Position numbers and translations under genes: made by a program
Part shown: positions 55,195 through 62,993 of the stretch, in pieces
Position numbering within the stretch: the first letter of the stretch is position 1
How the letters are laid out: each line of letters begins with the position of its first letter
Notes under the pieces: generated by a model
Told to the model about the DNA's origin: nothing
Seen by the model: the letters and a program-made list of their open reading frames with translations, nothing else
Database searches by the model: none
Assembly (NCBI GenBank): GCA_020848435.1
Contig: JADLAC010000016.1
Location: forward strand, 124,001-188,000
DNA from: Burkholderiales bacterium
GTDB lineage: Bacteria > Pseudomonadota > Gammaproteobacteria > Burkholderiales > WYBJ01
Length of the DNA stretch: 64,000 nucleotides
Direction: 5' to 3'

Positions 55195-55225
55195 GCTCGC
55201 GCCCGCACGCTCAGCTACAGGCGCC

Positions 55226-55648
55226 TCAGCCGATCCGCTCCCACAGCGCGGTTTCGCCCTCCAGGCGATCGAGCTCCATGCCCTTGAAATCGCCGCGCGA
55301 GACGATACCGACGATGTTGTGTTCTCTTACGACCGGCAGATGGCGGAAACCGCCGTCACAGAGCAGGCGCAGCGCATCGATCGCGGTGCGATCCGGGGCG
55401 ATCGTCACGGGGTTCGGCGTCATGACCTCCCCGAGCGCCGTCACGGTGGGGTCCTTGGCTTGGCTCAACGCCCGGACCGCGTCCCTGCCGGTGAAGATGC
55501 CACACAGGCGATGATCGTCGCCGGTCACCAACACTGCGCCGATGCGGCGCATGGACATGCGCTTGCAGGCTTCCTGGACGGTTTGCCGGTTGCTCAATAC
55601 CTCGGGCTTCTGATCCTTGACGATGTATGCGATCGGACGATTCGTCAT
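55226..55648 (-). CDS. CBS-domain pair protein
   Basis: 140 aa protein made of two CBS domains. The first: PEVLSNRQTVQEACKRMSMR then RIGAVLVTGDDHRLCGIFTG with RDAVRAL. The second: VMTPNPVTIAPDRTAIDALR and FRHLPVVREHNIVGIVSRGD. Such stand-alone pairs bind adenine nucleotides and sense energy state. ATG 55648 has GGAGG 8 bases upstream, decisive against the longer open frame that extends through repeats. It lies downstream of the catabolic operon but is separated by a 281-base repeat-bearing gap. Confidence 0.93.
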   Translation of the reverse strand: MTNRPIAYIVKDQKPEVLSNRQTVQEACKRMSMRRIGAVLVTGDDHRLCGIFTGRDAVRALSQAKDPTVTALGEVMTPNPVTIAPDRTAIDALRLLCDGGFRHLPVVREHNIVGIVSRGDFKGMELDRLEGETALWERIG

Positions 55649-55734
55649 CGATTTGTCCTCCGACACATGGCCGATCGACATCTTACGCCGGCACGCGCGG
55701 CGTCGATTGACCGGGATCAAAGCCGTGTGCCTGG

Positions 55735-55866
55735 TCCTCGTGCAACGCGCAGGGGTCCGGCCCCCATACGTCACGAACCGGGTGCCCCTCCCTCCTGCAA
55801 CGTGCAAGACCTGACCCCGAACCGGGTGGGCCTGGCCCTCGTGAAGCGTGCAAGACCTGGCGCCCA
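55735..55866. repeat. GTGCAAGACCTGACCCC-type repeat cluster
   Basis: Three related copies: near 55739 (TGCAACGCGCAGGGGTCC), at 55796-55817 (core GCAACGTGCAAGACCTGACC, positions 55797-55816) and near 55845 (AAGCGTGCAAGACCTGGC). The same core recurs at 58080-58100. Together they fill much of the gap between the enoyl-CoA hydratase and CBS genes. Nothing else is recognisable there. Confidence 0.72.
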
Positions 55867-55929
55867 ATACTTCGCGGCGGCCCGCGGGACGCCAAGTTAA
55901 GCACGCTTCGCCGGGAGCCACACGGTTCG

Positions 55930-56715
55930 CTAACGGCTCTTTTTTCGATCGATGAACGCTTGCATCAGGCGCGCCGGCTCATCGGTGGTGCGCGCCTCGG
56001 CGCAGACCTGGATGCCGCGGTGAATCGCATCGCGGATCGACATGCGTTCCCAGTCGCGCACCAAGCCCTTTTGCAGCCGCACCGCGCGCGCTCCCGCGGC
56101 GCAGATCGCACTGACCCATTTCTCGATCGCCGTATCGAGATCCGAGGCGGGCACGAGGCGTTGCAGGAAGCCGCAGCGATAGGCTTCCTGCGCGTCGATC
56201 ATCTCGCCGGTGAGCACGATTTCGTTGGCCTTGCCCCAGCCGAGCAACAGCGGCAAGAGGCAAGCCTCCATGCCCGAGGGCAGCCCGAACTTGACTTCGG
56301 GCATCCCGAACATCGCGTGATCGGCCGCCGCACGCATGTCGCAGGCCGCGGCGAGCTCCATGCCGGAGCCCAGGCAGTAGCCGTTGATGCGCGCCAGCAC
56401 GGGCACGGGCAACTGCCGGATCGCATCGCATGCCAGGTGGGTCTTGGTCCCGACCTCGCGTTGTCCCGCGACGTCCTGGCCTTGCATTTCGGCGAGGTCC
56501 GATCCGGCGATGAAGGACTTGTCGCCGGCGCCCGTCAACACCGCCACGCGCAGATGCTCGTTCGCGGCCAGCCGGGTGAATGCCGCCACCAGATCATCCT
56601 TGCCGCTCTTGCCCAGCCTGTTGCGATGCGTCGCGTTGTCCACGCTGACGTAGGCCACTTGGCCCGCCGCGCGATCCTCCAGGCGAACCTTCACGATATT
56701 CGTTTGTGCTGCCAT
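55930..56715 (-). CDS. Enoyl-CoA hydratase/isomerase family protein
   Basis: 261 aa crotonase-fold enzyme acting on acyl-CoA thioesters. The two oxyanion-hole segments are DKSFIAGSDLAEMQGQDVAG and INGYCLGSGMELAAACDMRA; FGMPEVKFGLPSGMEACLLP covers the catalytic region. The usual second catalytic Glu position reads GLPSGME, so hydratase versus isomerase or hydrolase activity is open. GGGAGACGCG precedes ATG 56715. It follows the CoA-transferase remnant by 24 bases in a leftward operon with Bug and Mo-hydroxylase genes. Confidence 0.92.
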   Translation of the reverse strand: MAAQTNIVKVRLEDRAAGQVAYVSVDNATHRNRLGKSGKDDLVAAFTRLAANEHLRVAVLTGAGDKSFIAGSDLAEMQGQDVAGQREVGTKTHLACDAIRQLPVPVLARINGYCLGSGMELAAACDMRAAADHAMFGMPEVKFGLPSGMEACLLPLLLGWGKANEIVLTGEMIDAQEAYRCGFLQRLVPASDLDTAIEKWVSAICAAGARAVRLQKGLVRDWERMSIRDAIHRGIQVCAEARTTDEPARLMQAFIDRKKSR

Positions 56716-56739
56716 CGCGTCTCCCTTTGAAATTCGCGC

Positions 56740-57021
56740 TCAGCCGATCGCGCCGCTCGCCCTGAGCGCGTCGATCTTCGCCGCATCGAGACCCAGCACC
56801 CCGGCCAGGACTTCGTCCGTTCGCTGCCCGAGTAGCGGCGGCGGGCGCCGATATCGGATCGGGCTGTCGGAGAACCGGATTGGATTGGCGATGGCCGCTA
56901 CCTTTCCCGCCGTGGGATGATTCAAATCCATCCGCATCCCGCGCGCCACGACCTGCGGGTCGCTGATCGCCTGCCGCCGATTCGAACCCTTGGGGGGCGA
57001 AGGCGCGACAGCAGAGCTCAT
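56740..57021 (-). pseudogene. CaiB/BaiF CoA-transferase, carboxy-terminal remnant
   Basis: The 93-codon frame contains the C-terminus of a class III CoA-transferase: AISDPQVVARGMRMDLNHPT, AGKVAAIANPIRFSDSPIRY, RRPPPLLGQRTDEVLAGVLG and a normal end. The amino-terminal three quarters, with the CoA-binding and catalytic Asp regions, is gone; only MSSAVAPSPPKGSNRRQ precedes the match. ATG 57021 overlaps the stop of the Bug gene (ATGA), so the remnant may still be translated by coupling. It cannot be an active enzyme. Confidence 0.85.
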
Positions 57022-57953
57022 TGTGCCTGGATACCCACGCTCTTGATCACCCTGCTCCACTTGTCATGCTCAGTGCGCAGAAAGCGGCCGAGCTCCTCCG
57101 GCGTGCTGCCGATCGGCTCGACGTCCAGGAGCGCGAGCCGCGCGCGCAGCTCCGGAGTGGCCAGCGCCGCGACCAGCGTCTGGTGGAGCTGTGCGATCGC
57201 GCCGTTGGGCGTCCCCGCAGGCACGACGAGCGCATGCCAGGCGGTGCTTTCGAAGCCGGGGAAACCGGCCTCCGCGCCGGTCGGGACCTCGGGCATGTGG
57301 GTGCTGCGACGCGCGCCGCCGGTGATAATCGGCCGCAGCCGGCCCGACTTCAGATGCGGAATGGTGCCCGAATAGGTATTGACCAGGACCTGGATTCGCC
57401 CGCTCACGATATCGGCCGCGGCTTGGCCGATCCCCTTGTAGGGCACGTGCACCACGTCGATCGCCGCGAGGCTCTTGAACAGCTCGCCGGTGAGATGCAG
57501 TCCGCTGCCGATGCCGCTGCTCGCGTAGTTCAACTGCCGGGGCTGGGTCTTCGCGTAGGCGATGAAGTCCTTCACCGACTGGACCGGGAGCGCGGTCGAG
57601 ACGAAGATGACGATCGGCGAGCTTCCCACCAGCGATACCGGTGCGAGGTCCCGGAACAAGTCGTAGCCGAGCCTGCGGTACAGCGACGGACCGATCGACA
57701 GCGGACCCAGGTTGGCGTAGAGCACGGTGTGGCCGTCGGGCGTGGCCTTGGCGACGATCGTGGTGCCGACGGTTCCGCCCGCGCCGCCGCGGTTGTCGAT
57801 CACGATCTGTTGCTTGAGGTTGCCCGCCCACGGCTCGACCAGGCTGCGTCCCACCGCGTCCATCGAGCCGCCCGGCTCGAACGGCACGACCATGCGGATC
57901 GGCCGATTCGGAAATGCCTGGCCCAGTGCCGCGGTGCTCGCGACGATCGTCAA
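57018..57953 (-). CDS. Bug/TctC-family receptor with uncertain start
   Basis: About 311 aa from TTG 57953. The mature part is intact: AFPNRPIRMVVPFEPGGSMD, IVIDNRGGAGGTVGTTIVAK, ATPDGHTVLYANLGPLSIGP and HVPYKGIGQAAADIVSGRIQ. A hydrophobic leader (ALALTIVASTAALGQ) is present, but the basic start of the signal peptide has no ATG or GTG with a ribosome site. Upstream, in frame, the sequence runs into the repeat cluster at 57994-58102. Either a weak TTG is used or the original start was lost. The stop overlaps the CoA-transferase remnant. Confidence 0.85.
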   Translation of the reverse strand: MTIVASTAALGQAFPNRPIRMVVPFEPGGSMDAVGRSLVEPWAGNLKQQIVIDNRGGAGGTVGTTIVAKATPDGHTVLYANLGPLSIGPSLYRRLGYDLFRDLAPVSLVGSSPIVIFVSTALPVQSVKDFIAYAKTQPRQLNYASSGIGSGLHLTGELFKSLAAIDVVHVPYKGIGQAAADIVSGRIQVLVNTYSGTIPHLKSGRLRPIITGGARRSTHMPEVPTGAEAGFPGFESTAWHALVVPAGTPNGAIAQLHQTLVAALATPELRARLALLDVEPIGSTPEELGRFLRTEHDKWSRVIKSVGIQAQ

Positions 57954-57993
57954 CGCCAGGGCCCCGCGCGCTGCGAATCGACCGAACCGACCG

Positions 57994-58102
57994 GAGTCAG
58001 GTCTTGCACCGAGGTCAGGTGTTGCACGTTGCAAGGTGTGCTGCAACGTGCAACACCTGACCCCGAAACGCAAACGCGCTGCAACGTGCAAGACCTGGCC
58101 CC
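57994..58102. repeat. Repeat cluster with perfect 21-bp inverted repeat
   Basis: A perfect 21-bp inverted repeat has arms at 58013-58033 (starting GGTCAGGTGTTGCACG) and 58042-58062, with an 8-base loop. Flanking partial copies are at 57997 (GAGTCAGGTCTTGCACC) and 58080 (GCAACGTGCAAGACCTGGCC). The cluster sits between the quinone oxidoreductase and Bug genes, within one leftward transcription unit, so the hairpin would form in mRNA. It shares its core with the cluster at 55735-55866. Confidence 0.82.
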
Positions 58103-58110
58103 CCAATGCG

Positions 58111-59103
58111 CTACGGTTTCATGATGAGCTTGCCCATCACCTGGCCGGACTCGAACACACGATGCGCGCGCGGCGCTTCCGCCAGAGGAATGCGATCGTG
58201 GATCGGCACCTCGATCGTGCCTGCCTGCAACATGGCGATCAACGCGTTGGTGGCGCGCGCGCGCAGCTCCGGCCAGTCGTCGAGCGTGTGAATGGAGAAA
58301 TAGCGGAAGGCGAGACTGCGTACCGGCGCCTTCTCGCACGCGGCGGCAATGTCGCCCTGGGGCGGACCTTCGATGCGCCCGTACAACATCAGCATGCCGA
58401 AGCGATCGAGACAATCGAACAGCGACACCATCGTGCTGCCGCCCGCGACCGTCACGACCAGATCGACGCCACGGCCGCGCGTCAAGCGCTTGACCTGCTC
58501 CACGACGTCGCCTTGCGTGCGGTCCACAATCTCGTCAGCACCCTGGCTGCGCGCGAAATCGCCGCGCGCCTGCGAGCTCACAACACCGATGACGCGTTTG
58601 CCGGCGGCCTTCGCGAGCTGGACCAGCGCGGTGCCGACACCGCCCGCGGCTGCCACCACCAGCACCGAGTCGTACTGGAAGCCCTTCAGCGCGCTGTTCA
58701 GTAGATGCCACGCCACTTGATAATTCGCGAGCCCCGCCACCTGGTCGAGATCGACGCCTTCGGGCACCGGATAGACCTTGTGCTCCGGCGCCTTCACGTA
58801 TTCGGCATAACAGCCGGCGCGCTCCTCGAATTCGCGCGCGGAGACGAACACCGGCTGGCCCACGCGGAGCCGTCGCACCCCGGGGCCGGTCTTCACGATG
58901 GTGCCGCTCATCTCGATGCCGGGGATCGCGGGCAGCTTCGGCATCCACTTGTAGGTGCCCCGGCGCACGTAGGTCTCCGGCATGCAGACGCCGATCGCAT
59001 GGGCCTTGACCAGCACCTCGTCGGCGACAGGCTCCGGGGTGGGCAGGTCGACATACTCCAGCACCTCCGGTCCCCCGGTGCGCGTGATCCGGATGGCTTT
59101 CAT
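58111..59103 (-). CDS. NADPH:quinone oxidoreductase family protein
   Basis: 330 aa medium-chain reductase. MKAIRITRTGGPEVLEYVDL is the usual QOR start; GTYKWMPKLPAIPGIEMSGT lies in the GroES-like part, and SVLVVAAAGGVGTALVQLAK is the NADPH-binding loop. The end HRVFESGQVMGKLIMKP is standard. GGAGGAG lies upstream of ATG 59103. It is 76 bases after a Bug gene in the leftward operon headed by the second Mo-hydroxylase. A similar Bug-QOR pairing occurs at the left end of the window. Confidence 0.92.
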   Translation of the reverse strand: MKAIRITRTGGPEVLEYVDLPTPEPVADEVLVKAHAIGVCMPETYVRRGTYKWMPKLPAIPGIEMSGTIVKTGPGVRRLRVGQPVFVSAREFEERAGCYAEYVKAPEHKVYPVPEGVDLDQVAGLANYQVAWHLLNSALKGFQYDSVLVVAAAGGVGTALVQLAKAAGKRVIGVVSSQARGDFARSQGADEIVDRTQGDVVEQVKRLTRGRGVDLVVTVAGGSTMVSLFDCLDRFGMLMLYGRIEGPPQGDIAAACEKAPVRSLAFRYFSIHTLDDWPELRARATNALIAMLQAGTIEVPIHDRIPLAEAPRAHRVFESGQVMGKLIMKP

Positions 59104-59179
59104 GGCAGCTCCTCCGTCGTGGCGATCCATTATAGGGTCGCCGCCGCGGCCGCGACGTTAGGTCACGGGACAGGCGAGC

Positions 59180-60157
59180 TCACTCCGCCCGGATGTTCAT
59201 CTCCTTCAGCAGCCGGGTCCACTTCCCGAGCTCGCTCTTGATGTACGCGGCGAAAGCCTCCGGGGTCGAGCTGACGGGCTCTAGCCCCGCGCGCAGGACC
59301 CGCTCGTTGCTCGACAAGGCCTCGACGATCTTGATGAGATCGCCGCTCAGCCTCGCGACCAGGGGCTTGCGCAGGCCGGCAGGACCGCAGACGCCGAACC
59401 ATTGCCTGACTTCGAATCCCGGCAGCGTCTCGGAGAAGGTCGGCACGTTGGGCAGCTCGCGCAGGCGCTTCGGGCTGGTCACGCCGATCGCGCGCAGCTT
59501 GCCGGACTTGATGTGCGGCAAGGGCGTGGACACCGCGCCGAGCAGCAGCGGTATCTGGCCGCCGATAGCGTGGGTGATGGCGGCCCCGCCGCCCTTGTAG
59601 GGCACATGGGTGATGTCGATGGCGGCCACGCGTTTCAGCAGCTCGCCCGCGACATGCGTCGTCGTGCCCGTGCCGTTCGACGCGTAGGCGTACTGCCCCG
59701 GCTTGGTCTTCGCGACCTTGATCAGCTCGGAGAGCGTCTGTGCGGGAAAGGACGGATGGACCACGAGCACCACCGGGATGTCGGCGGCCTCCGAGAGCGG
59801 CGTGAAGCTCTTCACCGGATCGTACGGGATTTCGGTGCCCAGCGCCGGGCCGAGGATCAAGGTGCTCGACGAGCACATGACCAGGGTGTGGCCGTCGGGT
59901 GTCGCGCGCGCGCCCGCGTCGAGCCCGATGATGCCGCCCGCACCGGGGCGGTTGTCGACCACCACCTGCTTGCCCCACTGCTCGGTGAGCCGCTGGGCGA
60001 GCTCGCGCGCGAGCAGATCGGTCGCACCGCCCGCCGAGAACGGCACGATCAGGCGCACCGGGCGCGCGGGAAAGTCATCGGCCGACGCCCATGTGAACGC
60101 CGACGCCGCGGCGCATGCGATTGCGAAACGGCCGGTAATGCGCTTGCTGCATCTCAT
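59180..60157 (-). CDS. Bug/TctC-family tripartite tricarboxylate receptor
   Basis: 325 aa. ATG 60157 with AGGAGGAAGG upstream starts MRCSKRITGRFAIACAAASA, a compact signal peptide cleaved near ASADD. The mature part has FPARPVRLIVPFSAGGATDL, VVVDNRPGAGGIIGLDAGAR, ATPDGHTLVMCSSSTLILGP, ASNGTGTTTHVAGELLKRVA and HVPYKGGGAAITHAIGGQIP. It is 56 bases after the Fe-S subunit gene of the second Mo-hydroxylase, so the receptor probably captures that enzyme's substrate or a precursor. Confidence 0.93.
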   Translation of the reverse strand: MRCSKRITGRFAIACAAASAFTWASADDFPARPVRLIVPFSAGGATDLLARELAQRLTEQWGKQVVVDNRPGAGGIIGLDAGARATPDGHTLVMCSSSTLILGPALGTEIPYDPVKSFTPLSEAADIPVVLVVHPSFPAQTLSELIKVAKTKPGQYAYASNGTGTTTHVAGELLKRVAAIDITHVPYKGGGAAITHAIGGQIPLLLGAVSTPLPHIKSGKLRAIGVTSPKRLRELPNVPTFSETLPGFEVRQWFGVCGPAGLRKPLVARLSGDLIKIVEALSSNERVLRAGLEPVSSTPEAFAAYIKSELGKWTRLLKEMNIRAE

Positions 60158-60213
60158 ATCGTCCTTCCTCCTCGGCGCCTGCCTCGTCGCCGCGCAACGA
60201 CTTCGCGTGAGCC

Positions 60214-60702
60214 TCAAGCGGCGGCGCTCGCCTTGCGCTTTTCCGCGGCCCGCTGCACTGCTTGAATGATCTGCGGATAAGTCGCGCAGCGGCACAGGTT
60301 CCCGGAAAGATAATGCCTGATCTCGTCCTCGCTCGGCGCGGCGCAGCGGTCGAGTAACTGCTCCACCATCAGCACGAAGCCGGGCGTGCAGAAGCCGCAC
60401 TGGAAAGCGCCCTCTTCGATGAAAGCCTCCTGCACCGGCGAGAGCGCGCCGTCGCGCTCCAGGTGCTCGACGCTCGTCACCACGGCGCCGTCGAGAAAGG
60501 CCGCGAGATAAAGACAGCCGGAGACGGCCTTGCCGTCGACGAGCAGCGTGCAGCAGCCGCACAAGCCCTGAGCGCAGCTCTCGCGCGCACCGAACAGGCC
60601 GAAGGCTTCCAGCACCTCGACGGCGTTATGGTGGTTGGCGATCTCCGTCTCGACGGGCTTGCCGTTGAGGGTGAAGCGTATCGTCTTCCGGCCGGCAGCC
60701 AT
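60214..60702 (-). CDS. Xanthine dehydrogenase family protein, (2Fe-2S)-binding subunit
   Basis: 162 aa electron-transfer subunit of the second Mo-hydroxylase. The first cluster ligands are in ARESCAQGLCGCCTLLVDGK with a later Cys in VSGCLYLAAF; the second cluster is in [13 protein letters not shown] and SGNLCRCATYPQIIQAV. ATG 60702 has GAGGAG 5 bases upstream. A GTG at 60708 overlapping the previous stop is less well placed. The extra Cys in GLCGCC is seen in some family members. Order here is FAD, Mo, Fe-S, unlike the operon at 2002-5662. Confidence 0.93.
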   Translation of the reverse strand: MAAGRKTIRFTLNGKPVETEIANHHNAVEVLEAFGLFGARESCAQGLCGCCTLLVDGKAVSGCLYLAAFLDGAVVTSVEHLERDGALSPVQEAFIEEGAFQCGFCTPGFVLMVEQLLDRCAAPSEDEIRHYLSGNLCRCATYPQIIQAVQRAAEKRKASAAA

Positions 60703-60704
60703 GG

Positions 60705-62993
60705 TCACTCCTCGAGCGGGGTAGCGCTGTTCGCCCGCAGCGCCCGGTAGACGGCCTCCGGGGTCACCGGCAAGCGCGTGATGCGCACGCCGACGGCGTC
60801 ATGGATGGCATTGGTGATGGCGGCGGACACCCCGAAGGTGCCGGTCTCGCCCACGCCCTTCGCACCGTAGGGGCCGCTCTCCTGGCGCGCGGCGACGATT
60901 TCGTTCACGAACACGGCGGGGATATCGCGTATGCCCGGGATCTTGTAATCGGCGAGCGATGCATTGGTCGCCTGACCGGCGTCGAACTCTATGCCTTCGG
61001 ACATCGTGCAGCCGTATTGCATGATCGCCGCGCCCGAAAGCTGCGACTCAACGATCTGCGGATTGATCGCGGTGCCGCAGTCGGCGATGTTGACGAGGCG
61101 CGTCACGCGCACGTGGCCGGTTTCGGTGTCCACTTCGATCTCGGCGCCGGTGCCGCCGACCATCCAGTTGGGCGTGATGTTCTCGGCCAGCCCCGTGGCA
61201 TGGTCCGGCTGGTTCGATTTCGGATTGAAGGTCGCCACGCCGACCACGTTGCCCGCCTGCATGCCGTAGCGCTTGCGGAACAGATCCGCTATCGGCGTCG
61301 TTTCCACCGGCACGCCGAGCGCGGTGGCGAGCGCGAGCAGCTTGTCGCGCGCGTCCTCGGCGGCGAGCTTCACCGCCTGCCCCATGTGAAAGGTGGAACG
61401 CGAGCCAAGCGTGCCCATGTCGTATGGCGTGAGATCGGTGTCGGGATGCGCGACCTTGACGCTCTCTACGGGAATGCCGAGCGCCTCGGCCGCGATCTGC
61501 GCCAGCGCGGTATCGGAGCCCTGCCCCATGTCGACGGTATTGCAATACACGGTGCAACTGCCGTCCGCGTAGACGTTGACGATGGCGACCGAGGTCGTGT
61601 TCGAGATCGAGGCCTTGAAACCGATCGCGATGCCGCGCCCGCGGCGCACGCTGCCGCTGCCGCGATCGAACGGCGCGTTCCAGCTCATGCGTTGCGCGAG
61701 CCGCTCGAGCACCGCCTCGGTCGCCGCGTCGCGCATGACCGTGCCGGTTGCCTGCGCGCGGCCCTCGCGCAGCAGGTTCTTGCGCCGGAACTCGAGCGGA
61801 TCGATGCCCAGCTCGCGCGCGATCATGTCGGTGTGGCTTTCGTAGGCGAAGGTGAGCGTCGGGACGCCGAAGCCGCGCAAGCCCGCCGCCGGCGGCAGGT
61901 TGGTATAGACGGCGTAGGAGTCGATGTGCACGTTGTCGATGTCGTACGGCCCGGCCGCGGTGAAGCCCGTCTTTTGCGTCAGCCGCGGACCGATGTCGGC
62001 GTACGCACCGCCGTTCCACCACACCTCGCACTCGCGCGCGCTGATGCGCCCGTCACGGCCGACCGCGCTCTTGAGCCGTAGCGTGTTGGCGTGCTTGTTG
62101 ATGGTGTAGAACTGCTCCTCCATCGTGAGCGCGATCTTCACCGGCCGGCGCGCGATGAGCGCGCACGCCACCGCGATCGCTTCGACCTTGATGTAGGTCT
62201 TCGCGCCGAAGCCCCCGCCCAGGAACGCCGTCTTCACGCGCACGCGATTCTCCGGCCAGCCGAGCAGCCGCGCGATTTCGGTGCGCACCACCGAGACCAT
62301 CTGCGAAGCGGTATGGAGCGTGACCGAGCTGCCGTTGGATTCGGCCAGCGTGACGATCGGCTCGAGCGGCGTATGCATGATCTGGCGGGTGTGGAACGTG
62401 TGCTCGAACACATGCTCCGCGTTGGCGAACGCGCGCGCGACGTCGCCGCGGCGCAGCTTGAAATCGAGGTGCAGGTTGGTATTCCTGCGGCCCGCGAGAT
62501 CCTTGAAATCGGGGAACATGCCCGCCGGTCGCAGGACCTCGTGCACGATCGCCGAGCCGGCTTTCATCGCTTCGACTTCGTCGTACACGGCAGGCAGCTC
62601 TTGGTACTCGACTTCGACCAACTGTGCCGCCTGCTCGGCGAGATGCGGATCGGCGGCGAGCACCACCGCGACCGATTCGCCGACGTGGCGCACCTTGTCG
62701 AGCGCGAGGATCGGTTGGTCGTGGAATATCGGTCCGTAGTACGGGTCGGGAATGATCTTCCGCACGTCGGCCGCAGTGATGACGCCGGCGACGCCGGGAG
62801 CCGCGGCCGCCGCGCTCACGTCGATCGACTTCAGCCGCGCATGCGCAAGCGTGCTGCGTACTATCTTGCCGTAGAGCATGCCCGGCAGGCGCAGGTGATG
62901 GATGTATTCCGCGCGTCCGCTCACTTTCTCGCGCGCCTCGCGGCGCGGAATCGAGCGGCCGATCTGTCGCGTTGCCTGGTCTTTCGTCTTCAT
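60705..62993 (-). CDS. Xanthine dehydrogenase family protein, molybdopterin-binding subunit
   Basis: 762 aa catalytic subunit. Blocks: IGRSIPRREAREKVSGRAEY at the start, the Mo-cofactor loop AFLGGGFGAKTYIKVEAIAV, AAGLRGFGVPTLTFAYESHT, NTVDMGQGSDTALAQIAAEA, GSRSTFHMGQAVKLAAEDAR and the C-terminal GAKGVGETGTFGVSAAITNA with the catalytic Glu. It resembles aldehyde/hydroxybenzoyl-CoA reductase-like hydroxylases rather than true CO dehydrogenase. ATG 62993 overlaps the FAD gene stop (ATGA), coupling the two. Substrate not identifiable. Confidence 0.93.
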   Translation of the reverse strand: MKTKDQATRQIGRSIPRREAREKVSGRAEYIHHLRLPGMLYGKIVRSTLAHARLKSIDVSAAAAAPGVAGVITAADVRKIIPDPYYGPIFHDQPILALDKVRHVGESVAVVLAADPHLAEQAAQLVEVEYQELPAVYDEVEAMKAGSAIVHEVLRPAGMFPDFKDLAGRRNTNLHLDFKLRRGDVARAFANAEHVFEHTFHTRQIMHTPLEPIVTLAESNGSSVTLHTASQMVSVVRTEIARLLGWPENRVRVKTAFLGGGFGAKTYIKVEAIAVACALIARRPVKIALTMEEQFYTINKHANTLRLKSAVGRDGRISARECEVWWNGGAYADIGPRLTQKTGFTAAGPYDIDNVHIDSYAVYTNLPPAAGLRGFGVPTLTFAYESHTDMIARELGIDPLEFRRKNLLREGRAQATGTVMRDAATEAVLERLAQRMSWNAPFDRGSGSVRRGRGIAIGFKASISNTTSVAIVNVYADGSCTVYCNTVDMGQGSDTALAQIAAEALGIPVESVKVAHPDTDLTPYDMGTLGSRSTFHMGQAVKLAAEDARDKLLALATALGVPVETTPIADLFRKRYGMQAGNVVGVATFNPKSNQPDHATGLAENITPNWMVGGTGAEIEVDTETGHVRVTRLVNIADCGTAINPQIVESQLSGAAIMQYGCTMSEGIEFDAGQATNASLADYKIPGIRDIPAVFVNEIVAARQESGPYGAKGVGETGTFGVSAAITNAIHDAVGVRITRLPVTPEAVYRALRANSATPLEE

